Source of the DNA: [Clostridium] citroniae WAL-17108
Lineage (GTDB): Bacteria; Bacillota; Clostridia; Lachnospirales; Lachnospiraceae
NCBI RefSeq assembly: GCF_000233455.1
Contig: NZ_JH376425.1
Location: 277,323 to 340,449 of the forward strand
Reading direction: 5' to 3'
Length of the DNA: 63,127 nucleotides
Shown here piece after piece: positions 27,646 to 36,515 of the stretch. The position numbers and the translations under genes are program-made. Positions within the stretch are counted from its first letter, which is position 1, and each line of letters opens with the position of its first letter. Under the pieces are notes generated by a model that saw only the letters and a program-made list of their open reading frames with translations, made no database searches and was not told where the DNA came from.

Positions 27646-28233
27646 ATGACAAAGAATGTATTGTTATGCGGAGTGGGCGGTCAGGGAACAGTCCTTGCAT
27701 CCCGCCTGATAGCCCTGGCAGCCATGGAAAAGGGAATGGAAGCCAGAGGCGCGGAGACCATTGGAATGGCTCAGAGAGGCGGAAGCGTGGTAAGCCATGT
27801 GCGCATTGGGGGAGAGATCTATTCACCCATGATTCCCCACAAAGGGGCGGATGTCATGATCGGATTTGAGCCTGCGGAGGCAGTACGCTGCCTTCCCTAT
27901 CTGAAAAAGGGCGGATGCGTAGTGGTATCACCCGTTCCTATCCGGCCGGTGACCGCGTCCCTGACAGGAGGCGCCTACACAGGTGAGGAGATGATGGAAT
28001 ATCTGAAACAGACAGTGGATCATCTGGTAGTGGTGGATGGAACCTCCATCTGCAGCCGGTGCGGCTCAACCAAGGTTTTAAATGTGGCCCTTCTGGGCGC
28101 TGCCATTGCCAGCGGCCTTATAGGCATTTCCCTGGAAGAGATGGAGCAGGCCATCTTAAAGCGGGTGCCTGAGAAATTCAGAGACATGAACGTGACGGCA
28201 TTAAAAATGGGCGCTGCCTCAGAGCATGTTTAG
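27646..28233 (+). CDS. iorB: Indolepyruvate:ferredoxin oxidoreductase, beta subunit
   Basis: 195 residues. The start NVLLCGVGGQGTVLASRLIA and the block GAETIGMAQRGGSVVSHVRI are typical of the gamma-type domain that forms IorB. It pairs with IorA, whose stop lies 24 bases upstream. The start chosen at 27646 has AGGAGG six bases before it; the ATG at 27640 touches the ribosome binding site and the GTG at 27622 lacks one. Confidence 0.94.
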   Translation: MTKNVLLCGVGGQGTVLASRLIALAAMEKGMEARGAETIGMAQRGGSVVSHVRIGGEIYSPMIPHKGADVMIGFEPAEAVRCLPYLKKGGCVVVSPVPIRPVTASLTGGAYTGEEMMEYLKQTVDHLVVVDGTSICSRCGSTKVLNVALLGAAIASGLIGISLEEMEQAILKRVPEKFRDMNVTALKMGAASEHV

Positions 28234-28260
28234 ACTGTGTCTGAAAACAGCTTTCTGACA

Positions 28261-28292
28261 CCCGGCGGGGTGGGCTGACCATTCCCGCCGGG
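28261..28292 (+). other. Strong intercistronic hairpin
   Basis: CCCGGCGGG at 28261-28269 pairs exactly with CCCGCCGGG at 28284-28292. No T-run follows, so it is unlikely to terminate. It could protect the iorAB message or mark a processing point between iorB and the ligase gene. Confidence 0.5.
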
Positions 28293-28327
28293 CACACCCC
28301 AGCATATAACAGATGGAGGAAAAATCA

Positions 28328-29560
28328 ATGAAGATGAAAGAATCACAGTTCCTTCTTATCAAGGAACAGCTTAAGAAACTGACCAGCAAAGAATGCTTTT
28401 ACAAACAGAAACTGGAAGGCATCAATGTGGACCAGATCCAGTCGCAGGAGGATTTTGAGAAACTTCCGTTTACATGGAAGGGAGATCTGAGGGAAGCCTA
28501 TCCTCTTGGGCTTATGGCTGCTCCTGAGGAAGAGATCGTGCGGATCCATTCCTCTTCAGGCACCACCGGAACACCGGTCATCATTCCCTATACCCAGCGG
28601 GATGTGGATGACTGGGCCCGGATGTTTGCCCGCTGTTACGAGATGGCGGGGATCACCAACATGGACAGGATCCAGATCACGCCGGGATATGGACTGTGGA
28701 CTGCCGGAATCGGGTTCCAGCTGGGAGCCGAGCGCCTGGGAGCAATGACCGTGCCCATGGGACCGGGAAACACGGACAAACAGCTGCGCATGATGATGGA
28801 TATGAAATCCACGGTCCTGTGCGCAACCTCATCTTACGCCCTGCTTCTTGCCGAGGAGATCGCCAAGAGAGGAATCGGGGAGAGGATCTGCCTGAAAAAG
28901 GGTGTGATCGGTTCCGAGCGCTGGGGCGAGAAAATGAGAAAAAGGATCGCCTCCGAGCTGGGAGTGGATCTCTACGATATCTACGGCCTGACCGAGGTCT
29001 ATGGGCCTGGTATTGCCATCAACTGTCAGAAGCAGGGGGCCATGCATTATTGGGATGACTTTATATACATTGAAATTGTGGACCCCAAAACAGGCGAAGT
29101 CCTTCCTGACGGAGAGGTGGGAGAGATCGTGATCACCACCCTGAAAAAAGAGGGAGCGCCCCTGATCCGCTACCGCACCCATGACCTTTCCAGGATCGTG
29201 CCGGGAGATTGCCCCTGCGGTTCGCCGTATCCCAGGATCGATACCCTGATCGGACGCACGGATGATATGGTCAAGGTAAAGGGTGTGAACATTTTCCCCA
29301 GCCAGATCGAGGAACTGCTCAGCTCCATTGGCGGGGCATCCAGCGAGTACCAGGTCATGGTGGACCATCTCCTGGGCAAGGATGTGCTGACCCTGTTTGT
29401 GGAGACCAATCCCTCCATTAACCGGTATGCCCTTGAGATTGAGATACAGAACCAGTTTAAGAACAGGATCGGTCTGACACCGGTGGTAAAGCTGGTGGAA
29501 CTGGGTGAACTTCCCAGAAGCGAGAAAAAATCCACCAGGGTGTTTGACAACAGGTATTAA
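28328..29560 (+). CDS. Arylacetate-CoA ligase (phenylacetate-CoA ligase family)
   Basis: 410 residues. The AMP-binding motif is HSSSGTTGTPVIIPYT near residues 75-90, with YDIYGLTEVYGPG further on and a C-terminal domain carrying GRTDDMVKVKGVNIFPSQIE, all typical of the PaaK family. The enzyme makes an aryl-CoA thioester from the acid, ATP and CoA, or the reverse. As the third gene of a Trp-T-box operon with iorAB, the likely substrates are indoleacetate or phenylacetate. Next to IOR it could work either way: in degradation it would conserve ATP from arylacetyl-CoA; in salvage it would activate arylacetate for reductive carboxylation. The start at 28328 follows GGAGG by eight bases; the upstream ATG at 28313 overlaps that site. 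Confidence 0.9.
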   Translation: MKMKESQFLLIKEQLKKLTSKECFYKQKLEGINVDQIQSQEDFEKLPFTWKGDLREAYPLGLMAAPEEEIVRIHSSSGTTGTPVIIPYTQRDVDDWARMFARCYEMAGITNMDRIQITPGYGLWTAGIGFQLGAERLGAMTVPMGPGNTDKQLRMMMDMKSTVLCATSSYALLLAEEIAKRGIGERICLKKGVIGSERWGEKMRKRIASELGVDLYDIYGLTEVYGPGIAINCQKQGAMHYWDDFIYIEIVDPKTGEVLPDGEVGEIVITTLKKEGAPLIRYRTHDLSRIVPGDCPCGSPYPRIDTLIGRTDDMVKVKGVNIFPSQIEELLSSIGGASSEYQVMVDHLLGKDVLTLFVETNPSINRYALEIEIQNQFKNRIGLTPVVKLVELGELPRSEKKSTRVFDNRY

Positions 29561-29615
29561 AAGATCACATAAGAGCAGCCATCAGCCAGAGGAAGTGCCG
29601 GCAGGGCGGGACCGT

Positions 29616-29867
29616 CTATGAGGAAGGTTCCAGGGCCCGGACCAGCACTTCCTTTGCGTTTTCAGTGCGCAGAGCGATGAGGGTGCCGCGGATCAGATAG
29701 GCATTCATGGAATCCCTGCGGTTGCCCAGGATGCAGGTGACACGTTCCTTAAATGTAAAGCCAAGGGCGTCTAACTGTGAGGACATAAAGGAATCGCTGA
29801 TGATCCAGACCACTTCGGCGGTATCTCCTGGATTTAATTCATTTAACGGATAGACCATAAATTTCAC
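29616..29867 (-). CDS. feoA: FeoA-domain protein
   Basis: 83 residues, an SH3-like FeoA fold: LNELNPGDTAEVVWI, then LDALGFTFKERVTCI and the terminal AYLIRGTLIALRTENAKEVLV. FeoA assists FeoB in ferrous iron uptake. Here it is a stand-alone gene on the minus strand, about 8 kb from feoB. It may have another partner or act as a regulator-like adaptor. Confidence 0.85.
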   Translation of the reverse strand: MKFMVYPLNELNPGDTAEVVWIISDSFMSSQLDALGFTFKERVTCILGNRRDSMNAYLIRGTLIALRTENAKEVLVRALEPSS

Positions 29868-29942
29868 CGTTTCAGGTTCGTTATTATATTATATGCAGAG
29901 CGCTTATCCCGGGGGATGAAACGGGGGAGGGGGACGTGAGGA

Positions 29943-29969
29943 ACACATTTGGTACAGGCCCATATAATA
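29943..29969 (+). promoter_or_regulatory. Candidate sporulation (sigma-K/E-type) promoter
   Basis: AC at 29943-29944, 16 bases, then CATATAATA at 29961-29969. This fits the mother-cell sigma-K pattern AC-N16/17-CATAnnnTA, while no good sigma-A -35 precedes the TATAAT. It lies about 30 bases before the small Cys/Asn-rich gene. Confidence 0.5.
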
Positions 29970-30001
29970 GAGTACAACCAAAATGAAAGGAGATATATAA
30001 T

Positions 30002-30319
30002 ATGAGTTGTAATAGTTGTGGTGGATACAGTGAGAACTTTGAGGAAGCTGTTTTCAGTGAAAATGAAAGATTTGCCAACAATGGCATCAATTACAGCAAC
30101 AGCGGCTGCAATGCTGCGTCAGCATCAAACAGAGGGGGCAATAACTCCAGGCGCGGCTGCGACCTGTACTGGCAGGGATTTATGGCTGGTTTTTATTCCA
30201 ACAACGGCTGCAATCAGTCGGCTGTGACCAGGACAGCCGCCCAGGCAGCTGAGCGCACAGCCGCTGCCGCCAGCAGATGTTCCTGCTGCTGCCAGTGCAA
30301 TAATTGGAATTGCCGGTAA
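30002..30319 (+). CDS. Small Cys/Asn-rich protein, possible spore-coat component
   Basis: 105 residues, no known domain recognised. Rich in Asn, Ser, Ala and Cys, with Cys at both ends (SCNSCGG; CSCCCQCNNWNC). The middle has YWQGFMAGFYSNNGCNQ and an Ala/Arg helix. No signal peptide. A strong AAAGGAGATATATAAT site precedes the ATG. Cys-rich, low-complexity small proteins of this type are common in spore coats, and the promoter resembles a sigma-K/E site, so a coat role is plausible but unproven. Confidence 0.6.
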   Translation: MSCNSCGGYSENFEEAVFSENERFANNGINYSNSGCNAASASNRGGNNSRRGCDLYWQGFMAGFYSNNGCNQSAVTRTAAQAAERTAAAASRCSCCCQCNNWNCR

Positions 30320-30396
30320 TTCTGTCATAATCCTGTCTGTGTAAATAATTCTGATCCTTGGGGCTTTGGATATACCAGGGCTCTGGGGATAGGGGG

Positions 30397-30464
30397 ATCT
30401 TAGACATGACAGAACCTTGGAGGTACTGGAATCTCAGACATGACAGAATTTTGGGGATACGGGG
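30397..30464. repeat. 34-bp imperfect tandem duplication
   Basis: Two 34-base units at 30397-30430 and 30431-30464 share ATCTYAGACATGACAGAA followed by TTGG-type sequence. A more diverged copy may precede them. No function is evident. Confidence 0.55.
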
Positions 30465-30486
30465 GCTTCGGAATGACCGGAGCCCC
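30462..30486. terminator. Hairpin between convergent genes
   Basis: GGGGCTTCGG (30462-30471) pairs with CCGGAGCCCC (30477-30486) with one G-T wobble. The following TCCTTTC is a weak T-tract on the plus strand; on the minus strand none follows. It probably ends the small Cys-rich gene's transcript. Confidence 0.5.
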
Positions 30487-30491
30487 TCCTT

Positions 30492-31241
30492 TCAGTCCAA
30501 AAACACAGGAACCGGCTGATCCACGGCCATGGTGTCAGGCGTTATGATACAGTCATAGGCCAGCACATGGACCCCGCCGGAGGACGCCTCCCTCAGGGCT
30601 TCTCCAAAGGCGGGATGGGTTATATTGTTGGGCTTGAACCCTTTGATCCCCTTCATCTGGATCACAAAGAATACATAGGCGTCATACCCCTCCCTCACGG
30701 CCTGGGCAAGTCCGTGGAGATGTTTGATGCCCCGCAGTGTGGGGGCGTCAGGGAACATGGCCATACCATGGTCTTCCAGGGTCACTCCTTTTACCTCCAT
30801 AAAGGCGGGAACCTGGCTTTTTCCGTCCATATGATCCAGGGTAAATGCCAGGTCAAAGCGGGAATCCCCGTGGGTCACCTCCCTGCGTATATTGTCAGGT
30901 GTCCGGACAGTATCACCCGGGTTCGCGCCCGGCTCGGGGAATGCCCGGCCCTTCATGGCTTCCAGCCATTCCCAGGCCGCCCTGTTGGGAGCCTGGGAGT
31001 CCATGTTGATCAGCACATTCCCTTTATATACCCCGATCAGGTCATACTCTGTTTTGCGCCCTGTAACACCTGCTTCCGGGTGATACTCCAGGATGACCGT
31101 AACGCCGGGAATCAGAAGCTCCCTGCACCGCCCGGTATTTTTAACATGGCATATAACCGTCCGGCCGTTTACATCCACATGTGCGATAAAACGGTTGGGG
31201 CGGCTTAGAAAGGTTCCGGTTACTGTATGTTTATAAGTCAT
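30492..31241 (-). CDS. sfsA: SfsA family nuclease / sugar fermentation stimulation protein
   Basis: 249 residues, family length. N-terminal OB-like domain (FLSRPNRFIAHVDVNGRTVI, then CHVKNTGRCRELL) followed by a restriction-endonuclease-like domain with FDLAFTL and a FMEVKGVTL segment, giving the D...ExK type nuclease site. Originally named from E. coli sugar fermentation effects; later reported as a DNA/RNA-binding nuclease. It stands alone here. Confidence 0.92.
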   Translation of the reverse strand: MTYKHTVTGTFLSRPNRFIAHVDVNGRTVICHVKNTGRCRELLIPGVTVILEYHPEAGVTGRKTEYDLIGVYKGNVLINMDSQAPNRAAWEWLEAMKGRAFPEPGANPGDTVRTPDNIRREVTHGDSRFDLAFTLDHMDGKSQVPAFMEVKGVTLEDHGMAMFPDAPTLRGIKHLHGLAQAVREGYDAYVFFVIQMKGIKGFKPNNITHPAFGEALREASSGGVHVLAYDCIITPDTMAVDQPVPVFLD

Positions 31242-31319
31242 TGATCGTTCCTCCTGCTGTAAAACATGACCAGTATAGCAGATTATTTTGCCACGGTAAA
31301 GCGCTGCCCATGATTTCAG

Positions 31320-31348
31320 TTGCGCCCAACCAGGAAATGTGTTAATAT
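31320..31348 (+). promoter_or_regulatory. Promoter of thrC
   Basis: TTGCGC at 31320-31325, 17-bp spacer, TAATAT at 31343-31348, leaving a leader of about 90 bases without an obvious T-box or attenuator. Confidence 0.5.
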
Positions 31349-31444
31349 TTCAATAACGTAAGCCAGGATTCCCCTGCCTCCACAGGCAGAGCGCGGATCC
31401 AAACAATAAATCTGAACATAAATGTAAAAAGTGAGGACAAGAGT

Positions 31445-32941
31445 ATGGGATTAACCTATCAGAGTACAAGGGGCGGTGAGACGGGCGTGTCAGCATCCAT
31501 GGCCATTCTGCAGGGCCTGGCAAAGGACGGCGGCCTGTTCATGCCCACTGAGATACCAAAGCTGGATGTTCCAATGGAACGCCTTTCAGCCATGACCTAC
31601 CAGGAAACCGCCTATGAGGTCATGAAGCTGTTCCTTACGGATTATACCCAGGAGGAATTAAAAAGCTGTATTGCCAGGGCGTATGACAGCAAGTTTGACA
31701 CAGAGGAGATCGCCCCCCTGGCAAAGGCCGAGGGAGCATATTTCCTGGAACTGTACCATGGGTGCACCATTGCTTTTAAGGACATGGCTCTTTCCATTCT
31801 GCCCCATCTCATGACAACAGCGGCAAAGAAGAACCAGGTGGATAAGGAGATCGTGATCCTGACAGCCACCTCCGGCGATACGGGAAAGGCCGCCATGGCA
31901 GGGTTTGCGGATGTTCCTGGAACGCGTATCATTGTATTTTATCCCAAGGACGGGGTCAGCAAGGTGCAGGAACTCCAGATGCGTACCCAGAAGGGTGAGA
32001 ATACAAGTGTTGTGGCAATCCATGGAAACTTTGACGATGCCCAGACCGGCGTTAAGAAGCTGTTTGGGGATAAGGAGCTTGAGGCGCAGCTGGCCGCAAA
32101 GGGATTTCAGTTCTCCTCAGCCAACTCCATCAATATCGGCAGGCTGGTTCCCCAGATCGTCTATTATGTATATGCATATGCCAAACTGCTGGCCAATGAG
32201 GAGATCAAGCAGGGCGAGGAGATCAATGTAGTGGTCCCCACAGGCAATTTCGGCAATATCCTGGCCGCCTATTTCGCTAAGCGCATGGGTCTTCCCATCA
32301 AGAACCTGATCTGCGCGTCCAATGACAATAAAGTGCTGTATGACTTCTTTACCACAGGAACCTATGACAGGAAGAGGGAGTTCATTCTCACCAATTCACC
32401 TTCCATGGATATCCTTATATCCAGCAATCTGGAGCGCCTTATCTATCTGAGCACCGGCTGTGACGGGGCTGCCAATGAGGCCCTTATGCAGGAGCTTTCT
32501 GCAAAGGGAAGCTACACCGTGACCCGGGATATGCGTGAGTTCATGTCTGATTTTAAGGGCGGTTACGCAACACAGGAGGAGAATGCGGCCGCCATCAAAA
32601 AGATGTTTGACCGCACAGGATACCTGATCGATACCCATACGGGCGTTGCCGCAGCTGTGTACGGCCAGTACAGGGCGGAGAGCGGTGACCATACAAAGAC
32701 AGTGATCGCTTCCACGGCCAGCCCATATAAATTCTCCAACAGCGTGATGGAAGCCATTGCCGGACCTGACAGCGTGAGAGGCAGGGATGAGTTTGAGGTG
32801 GTGGATGCCCTCAGCAGCCTGTCCAAAGTCGCAGTTCCAAAGGCGGTGGAGGAGATCCGCAATGCTCCCATCCGCCACAATACAGAGTGTGATGTGGATA
32901 AAATGAAAGCAACGGTAAAAGATATACTTGAGTGTGTTTGA
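31445..32941 (+). CDS. thrC: Threonine synthase
   Basis: 498 residues, the longer class of threonine synthase. N-terminal YQSTRGGETGVSASMAILQG, then LAKDGGLF, is the class signature. The PLP lysine lies in TIAFKDMALSILP at about K112, and TATSGDTGKAA binds the phosphate. It converts O-phosphohomoserine to threonine in the cytosol. A single gene with its own promoter. The Shine-Dalgarno is modest (GTGAGGACAAG). Confidence 0.95.
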   Translation: MGLTYQSTRGGETGVSASMAILQGLAKDGGLFMPTEIPKLDVPMERLSAMTYQETAYEVMKLFLTDYTQEELKSCIARAYDSKFDTEEIAPLAKAEGAYFLELYHGCTIAFKDMALSILPHLMTTAAKKNQVDKEIVILTATSGDTGKAAMAGFADVPGTRIIVFYPKDGVSKVQELQMRTQKGENTSVVAIHGNFDDAQTGVKKLFGDKELEAQLAAKGFQFSSANSINIGRLVPQIVYYVYAYAKLLANEEIKQGEEINVVVPTGNFGNILAAYFAKRMGLPIKNLICASNDNKVLYDFFTTGTYDRKREFILTNSPSMDILISSNLERLIYLSTGCDGAANEALMQELSAKGSYTVTRDMREFMSDFKGGYATQEENAAAIKKMFDRTGYLIDTHTGVAAAVYGQYRAESGDHTKTVIASTASPYKFSNSVMEAIAGPDSVRGRDEFEVVDALSSLSKVAVPKAVEEIRNAPIRHNTECDVDKMKATVKDILECV

Positions 32942-32984
32942 CCATTCATTCACGCCGTATGCATGACCTGTAGTCAAAAACCTC

Positions 32985-33013
32985 TTCCTTTTTGTTCGCA
33001 ACTGCGATATAAT
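32985..33013 (+). promoter_or_regulatory. Promoter of fba
   Basis: A perfect TATAAT at 33008-33013; the -35 at 32985-32990 (TTCCTT) is weak. Confidence 0.5.
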
Positions 33014-33060
33014 AAGCAAGATGGTTAATAAAATAACAAAGTTTATAAGGAGGGTATCAT

Positions 33061-33924
33061 ATGTTAGTTTCAGCAAAAGAGATGCTTGACAAGGCTAGGG
33101 AAGGCAAGTACGCAGTTGGACAGTTTAACATCAATAACCTTGAATGGACCAAGTCAGTGCTTCTGACAGCAGAAGAGCTGAAGTCCCCTGTGATCCTGGG
33201 AGTATCCGAGGGCGCAGGAAAGTATATGACAGGATTTAAGACAGTGGCAGCCATGGTTGAGGCCATGATGGAAGAACTGAACATCACGGTCCCTGTAGCG
33301 CTGCATTTGGATCACGGCTCATATGAGGGCTGCTATAAATGTATTAAAGCAGGATTCTCATCCATTATGTTTGACGGTTCCCATTATCCAATCGAGGAGA
33401 ACATCGAGAAGACAAAGGAACTGGTAAAGATCGCCCATGCAATGGGTCTGTCCCTGGAGGCAGAGGTTGGCTCCATCGGCGGTGAGGAAGACGGCGTTGT
33501 AGGTCTGGGCGAGTGCGCGGATCCCAATGAGTGCAAAGCCATTGCTGACCTGGGAATCGACTTTTTAGCGGCAGGTATCGGCAACATCCATGGAAAATAT
33601 CCTGCCAACTGGCCTGGACTGCGCTTCGATGTTCTGGAGAGCGTTAAGGAAAAGGTTGGGGATATGCCTCTGGTGCTCCACGGCGGAACAGGCATTCCTG
33701 AGGACATGATCAAGAAGGCCATCAGCCTTGGGGTAGCTAAGATCAATGTTAACACAGAGTGCCAGCTGACCTTTGCGGCAGCAACCAGGGAATACATTGA
33801 AGCAGGCAAGGATCAGCAGGGTAAAGGCTTTGACCCAAGAAAGCTTCTGGCTCCCGGCGCAGATGCCATCAAGGCAACTGTGAAAGAGAAGATGGAATTA
33901 TTCGGTTCCGTGGGCAAGGCTTAA
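33061..33924 (+). CDS. fba: Class II fructose-1,6-bisphosphate aldolase
   Basis: 287 residues. Zinc and substrate motifs are HLDHGSYEGC, the YPIEENIEKT segment following FDGSHY, GIGNIHGKYP, LHGGTGIPEDM and AKINVNTECQ. It cleaves or forms fructose bisphosphate in glycolysis and gluconeogenesis. Strong start with GGAGGGTATCAT. A terminator lies about 120 bases downstream. Confidence 0.96.
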   Translation: MLVSAKEMLDKAREGKYAVGQFNINNLEWTKSVLLTAEELKSPVILGVSEGAGKYMTGFKTVAAMVEAMMEELNITVPVALHLDHGSYEGCYKCIKAGFSSIMFDGSHYPIEENIEKTKELVKIAHAMGLSLEAEVGSIGGEEDGVVGLGECADPNECKAIADLGIDFLAAGIGNIHGKYPANWPGLRFDVLESVKEKVGDMPLVLHGGTGIPEDMIKKAISLGVAKINVNTECQLTFAAATREYIEAGKDQQGKGFDPRKLLAPGADAIKATVKEKMELFGSVGKA

Positions 33925-34041
33925 TGGCACGGATCACGCCAGATATTAAGACAGCTTAATAAAGCTTATTAGAATAAAAAACATGATTTCCGAAAAAATC
34001 ACTTGCAATTTTAAGTGAAATGGTTTATTTTAATAAAGAAC

Positions 34042-34077
34042 AAAGGTGTTCTCTCTCAAAGGGGGAACACCTTTTTG
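34042..34077 (+). terminator. Intrinsic terminator after fba
   Basis: AAAGGTGTTC (34042-34051) pairs with GAACACCTTT (34065-34074) and runs into TTTTTG. Confidence 0.85.
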
Positions 34078-34183
34078 TTATATATCCGCTAAAGCCTAAT
34101 AGAATTACGTGATAAGGGTATATGACAATATCTGGATGATGGAAATGGATGAGGAAGATTAAAAAGAGAGGATGGATGAATCT

Positions 34184-36298
34184 ATGAGCGAAGTATTGAA
34201 TGTATCTGAGATGTTTGGTAAGAACGTATTCAATGATGCGGTGATGAAGGACCGTCTGCCCAAGAACGTGTACAAAAAACTGAAGAAGACCATCGAAGAC
34301 GGCGCAGAGCTGGATCCCAGCATAGCTGACGTGGTGGCACACGCCATGAAGGATTGGGCGATTGAGAGGGGGGCAACCCATTACACCCATTGGTTCCAGC
34401 CTCTCACCGGCGTGACGGCTGAGAAGCATGATTCCTTTATCTCCGCCCCAAATGACGGAAAGGTGATCATGGAGTTCTCCGGCAAGGAGCTGATCAAGGG
34501 CGAGCCGGATGCTTCCTCCTTCCCCTCCGGCGGTCTGAGGGCTACCTTTGAGGCCAGAGGATATACGGTGTGGGACTGTAGCTCACCTGCATTCTTAAGG
34601 GAGGATGCCATTGGCGTGACCCTCTGTATCCCCACCTCCTTCTGTTCCTACAAGGGTGAATCCCTGGATAAAAAGACCCCGCTGCTGCGTTCCATGCAGG
34701 CAGTGAATGAACAGGCACTGAGGATCCTCAGGCTGTTTGGCAATACAACTGCAAAGAGGGTTGCGCCCTCCGTGGGAGCCGAGCAGGAATACTTCCTGGT
34801 TGACCGTGAAAAGTACTTACAGCGCAAGGATCTGATCTACACAGGACGCACCCTGTTCGGGGCAATGCCTCCCAAGGGACAGGAACTGGAGGATCATTAC
34901 TTTGGGGCCATCCGGGAGAGGATCGGTTCCTATATGAACGATGTGAATAAAGAGCTGTGGAAGCTGGGGGTTCCTGCCAAGACACAGCACAATGAGGTGG
35001 CTCCGGCGCAGCATGAGCTGGCCCCCATATACGAGGGAGTGAACCAGGCGGTGGATCACAACCAGATCGTGATGGAAACACTGAAAAAGGTTGCAGGGCG
35101 CCATGGTATGGCATGCCTTCTCCACGAGAAGCCGTTTGCGGGCGTGAACGGTTCCGGCAAGCACAATAACTGGTCCCTCACCGCGGATGACGGCACCAAC
35201 CTTTTAAATCCCGGGGATACGCCCCATGAGAATATCCAGTTTCTGCTGGTTCTGGCCTGCATCATCAAGGCTGTGGATGTCCATGCAGACCTTTTGAGGG
35301 AATCGGCAGCTGATGTGGGAAATGACCACAGGCTGGGAGCCAACGAGGCGCCGCCTGCCATTATCTCCATTTTCCTGGGAGAACAGCTGGAGGATGTGAT
35401 CGATCAGCTGTGCAGCACAGGAGAGGCCACCCATTCCAAGAAGGGCGGCACCCTGAAGACAGGCGTTGATATCCTTCCCGACCTTGATAAGGATGCAACG
35501 GACAGGAACAGGACCTCACCTTTTGCATTTACAGGCAATAAGTTTGAGTTCCGTATGGTGGGCTCCTCGGATTCCATTGCTTCCCCCAATGCAGTGCTGA
35601 ATACCATTGTGGCCGAGGCATTTAAGGAAGCGGCTGATAAGCTGGAAAAGGCCGGTGACTTTGACATGGCCGTACATGATTTGATCAAGGAAACACTGTC
35701 CGCTCACAGAAGGATCATTTTTAATGGGAATGGCTATGCTGATGAGTGGGTCGTGGAGGCGGAACAGAGAGGGCTTCCCAACATCCGGTCCATGGTTGAT
35801 GCCATCCCCGCCCTGACTACGGATAAGGCGGTAAAGCTGTTTGAGGAGTTCTGCGTATTCACAAGGGCGGAGCTGGAATCCAGGGCTGAGGTTGAATATG
35901 AGAATTATTCCAAGGCCATTAATATTGAAGCAAGAACCATGTATGATATGGCCAGTAAGTCCATCATACCGGCTGTGATCAAGTATACCACCGGTCTGGC
36001 AGCATCTATCACAGCTGTTAAGAGCGCCTGCCCGGATGCGGATGTCAGCACGCAGACAGAGCTTTTGTTAGAGACATCAGACCTTTTAAGCGAGACCAAG
36101 ACTGCCCTTTCCAGACTGGCAGAGATGACGGAAAAAGCAGCCGCAGCGGAAGGGGGCAAGACGCAGGCCCTTGTCTATCATCAGGATGTGGTTCCGGCCA
36201 TGGCGGCCTTGAGGGCGCCTGTGGATCAGCTGGAGATGATCGTGGATAAAGAGCTGTGGCCCATGCCAAGCTACGGCGATCTGATTTTTGAAGTATAG
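34184..36298 (+). CDS. glnN: Glutamine synthetase type III
   Basis: 704 residues, far longer than type I enzymes and matching GSIII. Landmarks: DRLPKNVYKKLKKTIEDG and THWFQPLTGVTAEKHDSF near the N-terminus, GAEQEYFLVD, NEVAPAQHELAPIYEGVNQA, GVNGSGKHNNWSL and NRTSPFAFTGNKFEFRMVGS. It makes glutamine from glutamate, ammonia and ATP. The ribosome binding site AGAGAGG ends at 34171, touching the ATG at 34172, so I prefer the in-frame ATG at 34184 (MSEVLNVSEMFG), although its spacing of 12 is long. It is flanked by terminators and stands alone. Confidence 0.95.
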   Translation: MSEVLNVSEMFGKNVFNDAVMKDRLPKNVYKKLKKTIEDGAELDPSIADVVAHAMKDWAIERGATHYTHWFQPLTGVTAEKHDSFISAPNDGKVIMEFSGKELIKGEPDASSFPSGGLRATFEARGYTVWDCSSPAFLREDAIGVTLCIPTSFCSYKGESLDKKTPLLRSMQAVNEQALRILRLFGNTTAKRVAPSVGAEQEYFLVDREKYLQRKDLIYTGRTLFGAMPPKGQELEDHYFGAIRERIGSYMNDVNKELWKLGVPAKTQHNEVAPAQHELAPIYEGVNQAVDHNQIVMETLKKVAGRHGMACLLHEKPFAGVNGSGKHNNWSLTADDGTNLLNPGDTPHENIQFLLVLACIIKAVDVHADLLRESAADVGNDHRLGANEAPPAIISIFLGEQLEDVIDQLCSTGEATHSKKGGTLKTGVDILPDLDKDATDRNRTSPFAFTGNKFEFRMVGSSDSIASPNAVLNTIVAEAFKEAADKLEKAGDFDMAVHDLIKETLSAHRRIIFNGNGYADEWVVEAEQRGLPNIRSMVDAIPALTTDKAVKLFEEFCVFTRAELESRAEVEYENYSKAINIEARTMYDMASKSIIPAVIKYTTGLAASITAVKSACPDADVSTQTELLLETSDLLSETKTALSRLAEMTEKAAAAEGGKTQALVYHQDVVPAMAALRAPVDQLEMIVDKELWPMPSYGDLIFEV

Positions 36299-36334
36299 TT
36301 ATATTAAAAAAGTACAGATCGTAAGATCACAGCG

Positions 36335-36376
36335 TGCTGCAGGATGGCCGGAATCCGGTTTTCCTGCAGCATTTTT
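36335..36376 (+). terminator. Intrinsic terminator after glnN
   Basis: TGCTGCAGGA (36335-36344) pairs with TCCTGCAGCA (36362-36371), followed by TTTTT. Confidence 0.85.
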
Positions 36377-36423
36377 GTGCGTATATTTTCAAAAAGCAAT
36401 TTTCAAACACACTCTAATCCGTC

Positions 36424-36451
36424 TTGCATTTTCCCAAGTATATGGTATAAT
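36424..36451 (+). promoter_or_regulatory. Promoter of the licC-licA fusion gene
   Basis: TTGCAT at 36424-36429, 16-bp spacer, TATAAT at 36446-36451 with an upstream TGG giving an extended -10. Confidence 0.75.
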
Positions 36452-36515
36452 GTTCATATATTTTTTAATAATTAATATTTTGAACATAAATAGAGCGGAA
36501 GCGAGGAATCAGAAT

